A stretch of 64,000 nt of DNA, taken from the NCBI GenBank assembly GCA_036971715.1, contig JAVHJL010000005.1, positions 3,038,001-3,102,000 of the forward strand. The letters are read 5' to 3'. A program made the position numbers and the translations under genes. Shown in pieces: positions 34,121 through 43,711 of this stretch (positions within the stretch are counted from its first letter, which is position 1; every line of letters begins with the position of its first letter). Under the pieces are notes generated by a model. That model had not been told where the DNA came from, searched no databases, and worked only from the letters and a program-made list of their open reading frames with translations. Source of the DNA: Arthrobotrys musiformis. Taxonomy: Eukaryota; Ascomycota; Orbiliomycetes; Orbiliales; Orbiliaceae.

Positions 34121-35185
34121 TTTCCTTATTCGTCTTTCGTTATATTCGTTATAGTATTTTTTAAATAAATTCGATAAGTAATAGCTATTATAAATAAAAA
34201 ATTTAAAATAGACAAAATATAGTATAAGTATATCCCCAAACGATGGTTCTTGTTTTAAAAATAGTAAGAGACGGGTATCAGAAGCTTGCAGTCACACGAG
34301 CGAGAATAAAATAAATACTCAAAATGTTAAAAAAAAGCGAGAGTTAAAAAAATAAAAAAATTACAAACTTCAAAAAGAGTCAGAAAATCAAGAGGCAGAA
34401 GGGAATGGGGACCGATACTTATACTTCCTCCCTCCGAATTCGCATTACTCGATCATTACTCGATAGAAAACCAGCTTCGGAAAGAAGACACACACGCAAA
34501 CTAACTTCAGTCCGGGGCTCTTCTTCACTTTCTATCACTGCTTCACAAGAAATAGGAACAACCACGGCAACTTTCACTATTTCGCGCAATTGGGTGAGAC
34601 CGGTTACTACGTCTGGCACCCTTCCCGGCCGGTTAACCAAACCCATTACACCATCCTGCGGTGCCGAAACACAGCATGAGAGGCATGGAAGGGATGTGGA
34701 CCAATAGATAGCCGTACAGCTATCTCCAACAGGAAGCCTGCTATCTTGCGAGGACAGTTTTTTTTCATCTAGTAAAAATCTACTTATAAAAAAATTTTGC
34801 TCAGGTGTTTTGATCGAGTAATAGATTTCGTTGTCTGGGCGGGTCTCGCCTCTACTTTCCCGTTTGATGGCGAATGGCAGGTTTTGACGGGGTCCAGTCG
34901 GGCCGGAGTGGAGTGTGACTTTAGGCGGGAATTGTGAACCTGTCACTGTCATATTCGACTATACTCCATGCAGCTACGTTATCTTCGCTATTTCGTGATC
35001 TTGTGGGGATATGGTGATATAGATAATAAAACTCTATTACAATCCAGACTATCATATTCAAACGAGTGAACAAATTCCAAAACCCGCGCCAATACCCAAC
35101 CATCGCTGTGCTAATGCCCTTTACCAATCCAAAACAAACAATTTCCCGTTCCCAAACCCCCATACCGTCGATAATCAGTGAATAT
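34121..35185. other. Allantoicase promoter region with a doubtful 177-codon ORF
   Basis: The part next to allantoicase (34140-34390) is very A/T-rich, with many AAAATA-type stretches. A minus-strand ORF at 34419-34952 (177 codons, starting MTVTGSQFPPKVTLHSGPTG) stands out by length in such sequence, but an overlapping plus-strand ORF exists, no family is recognised, and a TTTTTTATAAGTAGATTTTT patch in the middle looks non-coding. I leave its status open at low confidence. Confidence 0.3.
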
Positions 35186-36481
35186 TCAAGGCGCCCGCCC
35201 GTATTGATTCCTCAACCACGTCTTCAGGATAACATCCAATACATGCCCCTTAGCCCCCATAACCCACCTCATCTCAAAGAACAACAGCGTCCCCACCCCA
35301 AACGCCGCCAGCCACACCAACGGCATAACCCTAGCATACAATCTAATCAACCTCTTCTTCCCCTCCCACGTATAACTCCTCCACGCCTGAAGGATACTCT
35401 GCGGTCCCAGTCTCTCGAACGGAATGATCGCTTCCTCTGTTGATGCGTACACTGATGCCTGGACTCTGTATAGAATAATCATGGATGGGATGAATAGGAA
35501 TACATGGCTGGCCAGGAAGACGGAGTAGATGGCCAGACATTGCAGGGGGGTCAGCATGCTTTGGTACGGATTATCCCCCTGAGGTGGTGGATCGTCGAAG
35601 GCGCGGGACGGCACGAAGGCTTTGACCATGATATCTGGGAAGGCGTAGGTTGCTTGGCCTGTTATTGCGACTAAGAACGCTGCTGGGAGGGTGTGCAGGA
35701 TTGATCTGAAGGGGAGGCGGGAGAGACGGCCGAACCAGGTTTCCTTCGTTGGTGGGGCGATGATAATACTATTATAATTAGCTATTATCTTTCTCTGTTT
35801 TTTAGAAAAGGGGAACGTACTGCGTGTGAACCAAGCTCAACGGACTAACAGCCAGCATCACCAGCACGCCAGAAATATACCGTCCAAACGGGAACGGAAA
35901 CATGCTGAGGAAAATCCCATTCACGCAAGACGCAGCGACAGAGTACACGATATTAACACTAAACCCCCTCCAAGCGGACCAAAACCCGGCTTCGTGACGG
36001 AGGTACAAGATGGTATTCCTGAACGACGAGGTGATGTATTTCGCATTCATGTCCGGGGTGCCGCCGAGGTAGAGGCCCGGCGCGATTTTATGCACCGTCG
36101 GGCTGCTCTCCGGGTGGTGTTCGTGGTCATCGCGGTAGTGTGGTGGAGCACCGTCTTCGGGCTCTGAATCGCCGTCGATGGGGTCGTATGCCGGTGCCAG
36201 GTCGTAGTCCGACGGGAGGTCCTCGACTATAGTCAGGATCTTGACGACTTGGAATGTATAGTCAAACTAAAAACACCACCATCAGTAAATAAAAATAATA
36301 AATTTACGATTAGAGAGAGAAAAAGTACCAGAATAAACCCGGCGGCGGCGAAGATGAGCGTCACCATGAACAAGATGATGGCAAACACGTTGACGGGCTC
36401 CGGCTGCTCGTTTCCAGGGTTAGACGAGGCCATGACGGCCGATGCGACGGCGTCGAACGCCCGCTTGCGGAGGTCCAGCAT
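35186..36481 (-). CDS. Multi-pass membrane protein of unknown function
   Basis: The model is complement(join(35186..35768, 35821..36266, 36329..36481)), 393 residues. Introns are 52 and 62 bp with GTACGT and GTACTT donors, and the frame is kept. The N-terminus (MLDLRKRAFDAVASAVMASS) is followed by one strong hydrophobic helix (FAIILFMVTLIFAAAGFIL). A long acidic/His-rich loop comes next (FQVVKILTIVEDLPSDYDLA and DPIDGDSEPEDGAPP). Then come several further hydrophobic segments, including FSVNIVYSVAASCVNGIFLS, YISGVLVMLAVSPLSLVH, LQCLAIYSVFLASHVFLFIP and MPLVWLAAFGVGTLLFF. The block LRHEAGFWSAWRGFSVN resembles the GFxSLWRG motif of mitochondrial-carrier repeats, but the three PxDxxxxR signatures are not seen, so I do not call it a carrier. 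Orthologues probably exist in other ascomycetes; function unknown. Confidence 0.75.
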
Positions 36482-36966
36482 GGGCGGCGTTTCACAGAAG
36501 GTGGCCGCTCTCAGAATCAGGGCGATGACAGTTGGTGATGTTTTTTTCTCGTGGGTAATATGCCCCTATCGTGGGTGATGTTGGTGTGGAGGTGAGGTGG
36601 TTTGAGGGGAGAGGTTGACAGGTGAGCGAGCGATGGGAGTGCCGGCGTGGATCAGACCGGATGGCCGTTACGTTGGCTGCTATTTTGGGACGCCCCGTGT
36701 TCCGAGGTCACGTGATATCACCTCCAAGACAAGCGACATTACATACTCTACCAACCAATAAATTCATATGGAGAGTATAATCTACTTGATCATAGGTAGT
36801 TGGTAGTAATGTGTATTAGATTAGGTATATAAGTATACAAGGTTGGAATAGCGTAGGTTGGAATATAAATTCGCATAAACTCGTATATTGAGAAGGATAG
36901 CAATGGCCAGCCATCAATATCTACCCATCTCCCCCCAAAAGCTCACACAGAGGGTGAATGGAGCAG
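36482..36966. other. Promoter of the membrane protein gene
   Basis: This 485-bp gap lies between the start of the membrane-protein gene and the 3' end of the HNH gene. It holds a TCACGTGA palindrome listed separately; the right half is A/T-rich. Confidence 0.4.
36708..36715. promoter_or_regulatory. TCACGTGA palindrome (bHLH/Cbf1-type site)
   Basis: TCACGTGA, followed by TATCACC, lies 227 bp upstream of the membrane-protein start. The same core precedes two other minus-strand genes in this window. Binding by a Cbf1/USF-type bHLH factor is inferred from the core alone. Confidence 0.4.
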
Positions 36967-38109
36967 CTACTCAGCCTGAGTATACAAGTCCACGACCTGA
37001 CCAGAAGTTACCTGCGGGCCCCACTGCCAGCGTTCTTTATCTGTCGACGCCTCTGCTTCCTTTGGTTGACTTCCTCCAGCCTCTGCCTTTGGTTGATTAT
37101 CTCCAGCTTCCCTCTTTAGCTGATTAGATACCTCTTCCTGTAGTTGACCAGACGGACCGGCATCCACAGAAAGAGCAGTGGGCGTCTTATCCCCCCCTTC
37201 ATCCACAGACAGCGCATCCCTCCCAACGCCGGGCTCCCTACTCCACAAACTCACAAACTCAAACATCATATCCCTCTTCTCCATCTCCAGCCATCCGTTC
37301 ATAGGACCAGGAGTCCCGTTCACCCTCGCCGCATGTAATATCATCGCCGTCGGACTGCCGTGCCAGATTTTGCTCTTCCAGTATCCCACCCGCTCTCTCC
37401 CCTTCCCTGGGGGCAGATGGTCGTATCTTATGTATACATCATAAACCCCGCCCGGCGGGGTCCTATCCCCGACCTTCTCCAAATGCGGCGAGTTTATTCT
37501 CTCCAAATGCGCACGATAAACATCCCCAGTCGGAACGGTCCTAACCTTCTGGACCCCCCGTTTCAACAACTCGGTCCTATCTTTAAAATCGTTGATTTCA
37601 AAGTCGAGAAAGTATCTCAAATCGGCGGGGAGGATGATGAAGTGCGGGAACATTTCTCGAAAGGGCACGTGGCAGGATTTACACAGCGGAATGGCATTGG
37701 TGATGTCCTGTCCGTCCGTGAAGGGGATTATTCCCCTCTGATGCATGATTTTGAACTACAACTTTCTTCATCAACCTTGATTCCTATTGGAAGTGGTAAA
37801 AGGGGGGGTTACCTCTGTGTCAGTGCCGGGGAATACGTGCACCATATCGACTAATCCAACGGTACAGGGGCGTTCGCACACCCAGCAGGTGTTTTGGTAC
37901 CATTCGTCGATTTGGGATTTTGTGGTATCGCTGAAGTCGCTGCCCGAGGAGGAGGATGATGATGATGCGAAGGATCCCTTGTCTGAGGAGTCATCGTCAT
38001 CGTATTCGTCCTCGTCCTCGTCGTAGTATTCTTCTTCGTCTTCTTCGTCTGAGTCCGGGCGGTCCATGTCTTCGTCTGAGTCGTACTCTGGCTGCCGGGA
38101 GGAGGACAT
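36967..38109 (-). CDS. HNH-domain protein with acidic N-terminus
   Basis: The model is complement(join(36967..37755, 37813..38109)), 361 residues, with a 57-bp intron (donor GTAACC, acceptor TTGTAG). Residues 1-65 are almost all Asp, Glu, Ser and Tyr and must be disordered. The next part carries an HNH_2-like zinc/nuclease module: CWVCERPC, then VDMVHVFP (first His), then TNAIPLCKSCHVPF (Asn, CxxC and second His). The intron falls inside the module. The rest includes HFIILPADLRYFLDFEINDF, and a C-terminal region with repeated QPK-type blocks (SNQLKREAGDNQPK, AEAGGSQPKEAEAS). HNH_2 proteins of this kind are abundant and mostly uncharacterised in filamentous fungi; nuclease activity is possible but unproven. 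There is no signal peptide. Confidence 0.75.
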
Positions 38110-38467
38110 GGTGGGCTACCTTATACTCCCCGTGTGGGATCGAACACGATCGTATAGTATGGTCTATATTACTACCTCCCACTTAAGCGGTAGAGAGCGC
38201 GACTGTTGGATTGTGGGATTGCGGGGCGGACGTGTTGTTGATGTCGTCGTTGCCGCGACAATCTCCAACAGCTAACAAGTCGCCTGCTTCAGACTGGGTA
38301 TCTAGGTGTCTTGGGCGTGTACTCGGTTGATAGCTAGGGCGGTCCCTGTATGACACAGACCTCAATACGGAAATACAACATATACAACATACTAAGTACT
38401 TACTGACTTACACTATATCTCGAACATTCCCACTAGAGTCTTATATAAGACATATTCTTATTCGATA

Positions 38468-38475
38468 TCACGTGA
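38468..38475. promoter_or_regulatory. TCACGTGA palindrome upstream of the HNH gene
   Basis: TCACGTGATCACC is identical over 13 bases to the site at 42454. It lies 359 bp upstream of the HNH gene start. Confidence 0.4.
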
Positions 38476-40057
38476 TCACCAGCACTGCATGCCAACAGTC
38501 CACGACCAGCGAGGGTAATAGACACAGGCCAAAAGCCAATCGACCGGACTTTGCCGGGGATAGCACCCGAGGTCTGTATTTCCTGCGAAGGAGAGCATGT
38601 AGGAACCCAGCACCTGCAGCTGAAAGACTGGGAGAATGGCGGTCAGGTGACCATAACCCGTCTGTAGCCATTCACCTGACAATCTCCGTCCTGCACCTCG
38701 TCTCGACTTTACATATTTTACCTACATACATACCACCGGGGGTACTCTTGGGGATGTACCGTGACATGTTCTCAACCATTTCCCACCACATATATTTTTC
38801 ACTTGAGGGGTATGAAATGCATGGAAGACGGTGGATTGTTCGGGGTATGGAATATAATATGCGGCGTGATGTGTACCTATCTGCACGTCATAGGGCGGCC
38901 GGATACCCGCATGCGATCCAGCTGTCTGTTTCTTTCTTTCTTTATTCTTTTCTCTATTCCTTTTCATTGAGAGGGAAATAGGTGAGGCAGGGATTGGGGG
39001 ATTGGTAACGGTACACCGCAGATGTCAATCCACATTCACAAACACCCTTGCCCGTCCCCACTTTTTATAGTCTTCACTAGCGTCGACAGAAAAATAAAAA
39101 TGAAGAAAAAAGAAGAAGAAAGAAGAAGAAAAGGAGGAGGGATTGTGGGAGTCACGGTACCAGGAGTGTATGCGCGATTTGCATGGTTTTGCTGCTCTGG
39201 ATTTCCTGAGGGTGTGCTGTCGCTTCTGCCTTCCTCATGTTTTTTCTGTCGAAGGTGTATCAAGTATATGAGATCACACTCTTCACATTCTGAGAAAAAA
39301 AAGAAGCCGGGGGTTTGCACGTTTGTAAATTGATAATATATAGGAGATGTAGTACAAACCTTGCTGGTGGATTTGCCCGGGGTGGCCTGGTGGGAGTAAC
39401 TAGTCTCGTGGGTATGACGAGGTTGTGTACCACTCTCGTGGGAATACTGTGGGCTGACGCTGACCATTTTTCGGAATTTCCAATGGGCCCTTGCCTTCTT
39501 TTTTTACATTCTTTATTTTCTCGATTTCTATTTTGAACAATTGGGGTTTTTTCTGTTTGATGTTTGTGATCGTGAAGTGCTTGAAGGCGATATTTATACA
39601 TACATTACTGGGGGGATATGAGGGTTATATGAGTGTTATATGTATGGAAAGAAGTGTTCGTTCGGTTGGATTCGATTGAGGGTGAAGAGCCAACCACAGC
39701 GACAGCCAACCTGCACCGTTCATATCATACATACATACTTACATACGAGTAAGATACATAAGAAGTGGCCCGGGGAAGCAGCCATCCGCCGTCATTGGCC
39801 GTTTTTTTCCTCTTCCAACTTTTTTTTTTCCTCTTTCTTGTCTTTTGAGACTAAATGCGAATCGTATCGACATCCCGGAAGAGTTAATGGGAGTTGGATC
39901 CTCCAATTGCGACTGCATGGCCCCGATGCATTGAACATAACAAAGACCGGCGAATGGCGGGAGGATTTCTATCGATTGAAATGGTCGATGAGGGCAAGAT
40001 ACCCTCGACCCCCCCCTTCTATCTTGATATTGGAGGAAGAGGGTGTCTCTGACCGGG

Positions 40058-40065
40058 TATAAATA
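40058..40065 (+). promoter_or_regulatory. TATA box and pyrimidine-rich initiator region
   Basis: TATAAATA is followed within 20-80 bp by an almost pure C/T tract (40080-40140), a classic strong fungal core promoter. It is about 740 bp upstream of the KXD1 ATG, so either KXD1 has a long leader (perhaps with an intron) or a short unrecognised gene starts here. Confidence 0.5.
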
Positions 40066-40807
40066 GGGCAGCTGGGGGCCGCCCTGTCCTCCTCTCCTTC
40101 CTTTTCTCTATTCCCCTTTCCCTCCTCTTTTCTCTATCTTATATCTTATATATTATATTTTATATCTTATATCGTATACAGACTTATATTGCACTGAAGT
40201 TGTATCTATTGCATCTTTTTCTGGTTATACCGCGGTCATTTGTACCAAACGTGGCTCGTCGTACGCCGCATATTCGCATCGTTTGACACTTCCACCCGGC
40301 AAACCTTTGCTACCTCACCCTTCGTACAGATATTATATACACTGCGCTGCCACATACTCACATACACCGCTGCTGATATCGATCCTGATATCGATACTAG
40401 CAGTATCTCGAGCGTCATACAGACCGGTGTCTACTGTACCACGGAAGCGGCCAAGAACAATCCCCAAATCCTCGCCTGGGCCTGTTCCCTGCAGTGTTCC
40501 CGGCCTGAAATCCACTCGACAACGCAGCTGCCGATTCGCTGTATCACCGATTCCTCCAAAGCAAACTGATATAAAATTCAACCAGCTGTTCGCCACCAGC
40601 GCAAGAACAGCACATCACAGCACATCAAGACCGGCCTCGAACCCCGCCCGCCGAGGAGCGGATTCTTTTTTAGGAGAAGAGGAGGAGCGGAGAATTTGCA
40701 TTCCGCGGCATTTCCCGCCTCGACTCTTTTTTTTTTTTTTTTTTTTTTTTTTTGATAATCAGTTTTATTTTAATCTTTCTTTGGGGAGTGTGATTTTATA
40801 TCCAGCA

Positions 40808-41529
40808 ATGACAGACACCTACTCCCTCCCCCTCCCAATGTCGCCACGAAAACCCCTCCACCCATCCGTCGCCTCCTCCTACGAATACGCCTACTCCACG
40901 CCCCCTTCCTCGTCCTCACAGGGTGTCGTCCCCATCCCGCGCTCCGCCCACCACGATGCCCGTCGAACACCATCCTACGCCACATCCTCCATCTCCAGCA
41001 GTTCCTACGCCGGCAGCGCGGCCGACGAATTCGAAGATGGCAGCATGGAAACCAACGACCTCGTCACCGTCCTAACGGACCGATTGGTCGCGGCATTCGA
41101 TCCCATCCCCTTGGATCGCAGTTTAGTCGTCCAGGCGCAGACGTGAGCCCCCTTTTTTCTTCTACATGATGGGTATTTTGGAGTTGTGTGGGGAATTAGG
41201 CTAATATTGACGAACAGATCGGGCCTGTTGAACGCGAAAACACGAGAATTGATGGAACTGCAGGCGCTGGCGCAGAAGCGGCTGGCGGAGACGAGGGCGA
41301 ATTTTCTGGATGGGATGAAGGTTGCGAAGAAGGTTAAGGGGGATTTGGAGTGGTTGCAGAAGAAGACTGAGTTTGTCTCTCCTTTTTTTTTTTTTTTATT
41401 TATTTTATTTTTGAAGGATGGGACTGATTGTTTTTTAGTGCGCTTAAGGCGAAGGCCGAGCAGCGGTATCCGGTCGAATACAACATGGCGCGGGAGCGGT
41501 ACCCCGGTCCGGCGGATTATGAGTATTAA
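40808..41529 (+). CDS. KXD1: KXD1 (KxDL domain protein, BLOC-1-like complex subunit)
   Basis: KXD1 is a small coiled-coil subunit of the fungal BLOC-1-like complex, which works on endosomes in Rab5-type GTPase control. The model is join(40808..41142, 41218..41370, 41439..41529), 192 residues. The first 85 residues are Ser/Pro-rich (YSTPPSSSSQGVVPIPRSAH). The KxDL domain follows, with SGLLNAKTRELMELQALAQK, RANFLDGMKVAKKVKGDLEW and KAEQRYPVEYNMARERYP; length and order match the family. The introns are 75 and 68 bp. The same frame is open far upstream (to 40283), but that part includes the 27-T tract and has no conserved character, so the ATG at 40808 is preferred. Confidence 0.9.
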
Positions 41530-41891
41530 CTCTATATTTACACTTCCTTTCACTAAATCAGCGGTTTATTTTATCATTACGACCTTACGACCATGTCTAT
41601 TTCTTTCCCTTTTTTTAGCAAAAATTTATTTGGCGCGGGAGTTCTTTTTTTATGGGGAATTACTTTTGCTTGGAGTTTGAAGTTTTGGAGGATGGTACGA
41701 TAGGTTTTGATTGGATTGGGTGTATATCGTTATTAATTCACATATGATTTCCTCTATCAATATAGCCCGTGGTGCAAAGATGTGAGCGGTATTGGATTGA
41801 AGGTTGGATTGTGTTACACAGCTTGTGGGATCGTTAATTGACTTCATAGAGAACTGGAACGTGATGTAGACCCGGCTTTTTGGGGAGATGG
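41530..41891. other. Convergent 3' region, KXD1 / RGG-rich gene
   Basis: A 362-bp A/T-rich tail-to-tail gap with T-runs; nothing else is seen. Confidence 0.4.
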
Positions 41892-42398
41892 TTAATCATC
41901 CAGGTTGATTTCGTCTTTATTCCACCCGCCGCCGTCTTCCGCTCTTTCCTCTTGATCGAGCTGCCAGGTGTTTGTATTATTTGTAGTAGATGTAGTACCC
42001 TGTGTCTGAAGGAGGGAAGACCAGGGGTTTTCGTTCATGGAGGGTTTGTAGAGGCCCTCGCCGAAGGAGGGGGAGTGGTACTGTTCCGTCGGGGTTTCAC
42101 GGTCCGTACGCGGCGGGTAGGGATGATGGTGTCGACCGTGTGAACCACCCCGTTGATTCGTATGAAAACTCCGCTGCGGTCCTCCTCTGAAGTTCCCACG
42201 GTGGTTATGGCCGCGACCTCGTCCTCTGCCTCTTCCCTGGTTCTGATTCTGGTTTTGTTGGAACTGTGGACGCGGAGGGAGGGTGGTTGGGTTCGGGGAG
42301 GAGTGGATTGGAGGGGTGGGTTTGGATTTACCGAAGGCGGTGAAGCCCATCGAGGCCAGGTCGTCCATTTTGGTGGTGGTGATGATGCGGCGGAGCAT
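41892..42398 (-). CDS. RGG-rich low-complexity protein
   Basis: A single-exon ORF of 168 codons. After MLRRIITTTKMDDLASMGFT comes AFGKSK, then a Pro-rich stretch, then an Arg/Gly box (QGRGRGRGRGHNHRGNFRGG) and a His-rich part. The C-terminus has MNENPWSSLLQ and an acidic tail (EERAEDGGGWNKDEINLDD). The MDDLASMGFTAFGKSK start and the NPWSSL block look like short conserved motifs at the ends of a disordered protein. RG boxes bind RNA and are arginine-methylated, so a nucleolar or mRNP role is plausible, not shown. Translation might begin at the second Met (42368). Confidence 0.65.
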   Translation of the reverse strand: MLRRIITTTKMDDLASMGFTAFGKSKPTPPIHSSPNPTTLPPRPQFQQNQNQNQGRGRGRGRGHNHRGNFRGGPQRSFHTNQRGGSHGRHHHPYPPRTDRETPTEQYHSPSFGEGLYKPSMNENPWSSLLQTQGTTSTTNNTNTWQLDQEERAEDGGGWNKDEINLDD

Positions 42399-42453
42399 GT
42401 GGGGGGGTTTAACTTTGGAGATTGGCTTGGGATTTCGCGACGATGGTGGGTTG

Positions 42454-42461
42454 TCACGTGA
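42454..42461. promoter_or_regulatory. TCACGTGA palindrome upstream of the RGG gene
   Basis: TCACGTGATCACC lies 56 bp upstream of the RGG-protein start, well placed for a proximal promoter element; the same 13-mer occurs at 38468. Confidence 0.5.
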
Positions 42462-42613
42462 TCACCCACTTAAAATTTGGTTGATTATATTACACAATGG
42501 CTCTACAGAGCAACTACGAAAAGAAAAGAACAGTTGCTTTAAGAAGCAAGTAATAAACTATAGAGGATCTAAAACAAAAAGATAGATCCTCCAGAAACGG
42601 GGAGCGAAAGATG

Positions 42614-42619
42614 AAAAAA
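42614..42619 (-). terminator. RNA polymerase III terminator of the tRNA
   Basis: A T6 run on the minus strand starts 5 bases after the tRNA 3' end, the normal Pol III stop signal. Confidence 0.85.
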
Positions 42620-42624
42620 GAAGA

Positions 42625-42705
42625 CACCCACTGCAAGACTCGAACTTGCAGCCTCCTGATGAACTGGATAGAAGTCAGGTGCGCTAACCATTGCGCCAAG
42701 TGGGC
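42625..42705 (-). tRNA. tRNA-Arg (anticodon UCU) with a short intron
   Basis: On the minus strand GCCCACT pairs with AGTGGGT (one G-U pair) as acceptor stem. The A-box region is TGGCGCAATGGTTAGCGC, with a GCGC/GCGC D-stem. The anticodon arm is CCTGA-CTTCTA ... TCAGG, so positions 34-36 are TCT. Between A37 and the 3' side of the stem are 9 nt, that is base 38 plus an intron of about 8 nt. The T arm is GCAAG-TTCGAGT-CTTGC, a perfect 5-bp stem. The D-arm and anticodon loop match fungal tRNA-Arg(UCU), which reads AGA codons. Confidence 0.93.
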
Positions 42706-43711
42706 TGGTCTGGATGCGACGGGTGGTTGAAGCTCTCGTTGGCGGACTTATTCCGTTTTCATGCAGACTTGAACTATTTTATAACTAGATACTATTTGAG
42801 ATTAATTTATTGCTATAGCTGGTGGCGGGTAGTAGACTGGAGAGCAGGGAGTGGGCTGTTAGATATACGCATACAACGTATCGACCGGCAGGTTTAATGT
42901 ACTTTAATTCCAGTCTTTTTAAATTTTTTTCCCGAAGGAGTGTCGCTGCGGTTGCCATCGTACACCTGACTGGGTGCTGGTATAATTAATATAATTAATT
43001 CAGGTATAATCCGCAAAAATAGACGAAGGCGTGTGTGAAGCCTGCGACCGGCTCCGGTGTACGAGACAACCTGGTCCCATAGGTCTGCACCGTATTATAC
43101 AACGGTGGAAGACCTTCGTATGTGACCTCTATGGATATCATCTAGAGTTTGGGTGGCTTGCAATATCGGAACCTTTGAAGCAATCTCGGGTTGAGTCTTC
43201 AATATAGGCGGCATACGAGAATTGAGGTACCCACGGGACCCTGGGTTACAATTGGCCTCTGCCATATGCATACCCCGGTGCCACCTGGCTATAGCTTCGT
43301 CTCGAGGCCAGGCTATAGCTACGGGTCCCTCGAGCCGGCCTTGAATTTAACTGAGTGTTGCATGTGGTAAATTGGGGTGACACAAAGCCACAAGTCGAGC
43401 CGCAAATGCCAAGACAATCGACTTTTGAAGATGTGGCGCACCGAGCTTCGAGAGCTGGAACTCGAACCACCTCATCTCGGACTCATCTGTAAACCATCGC
43501 CTCACCAAGGCAGCTTCTACCCCGGGAAAAAACATATTACCATCGACGGAAGGGTCGAAAGAGCTTCACCAATTGCCCTCCCAATTTAAAGCATGCTTCC
43601 TCCCATCCGACGTCCAATATTAAATCCCAAAACCAAATCCCACCGTTGAACAACCATCAAAAAAAAACAACCACCATCACAAAAATTACCAATTGAGAGC
43701 GGAGAAAAAAG
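42706..43711. other. Intergenic region upstream of the TFIIIC gene
   Basis: 1 kb without a gene. It contains a 25-bp LTR-like motif at 43045-43069 (listed separately), a duplicated GGCTATAGCT at about 43290-43320, and an A-rich leader just before 43712. Confidence 0.4.
43045..43069 (+). repeat. Dispersed 25-bp motif, copy 1
   Basis: CGACCGGCTCCGGTGTACGA (then GACAA) matches the copy at 51498-51522 at 21 of 25 positions. Three of the four differences are transitions, with C or G here and T or A there. It resembles the ACGAGA-containing stretch in the LTR remnant near 59.77 kb and is probably an LTR shard. Confidence 0.5.

Larger units (their letters stand above)
38110..40807. other. 2.7-kb divergent spacer between HNH gene and KXD1
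   Basis: This region holds the two promoters. Several ORFs up to 169 codons exist but overlap each other on both strands, and none looks coding. The part 38930-39130 has TTTCTTTC and GAAGAAGAA repeats. A good TATA box and pyrimidine tract lie at 40058-40145, and a run of 27 T at 40727-40753. Confidence 0.4.

Noticed and set aside
34419..34952. 177-codon minus-strand ORF as a firm gene
   Set aside because: There is no family, it overlaps another ORF, and it contains an A/T-rich patch untypical of coding sequence; kept only as a note in the spacer entry.
35186..36481. Mitochondrial carrier family protein
   Set aside because: Only one GFWSAWRG-like block was seen; the three PxDxxxxR repeat signatures and the six-helix layout could not be shown.
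38472..38981. 169-codon plus-strand ORF
   Set aside because: It overlaps several ORFs of similar quality on both strands, has no recognisable motif, and lies in a promoter gap.
40283..40807. In-frame upstream extension of KXD1 (174 codons)
   Set aside because: It includes the run of T that would encode nine Phe in a row and has no conserved pattern; the protein from 40808 already has the family length.
43440..43525. tRNA-like sequence on the minus strand with a B-box (GGTTCGAGTTCC)
   Set aside because: The supposed T-stem does not pair, no A box with the right spacing was found, and there is no acceptor stem.
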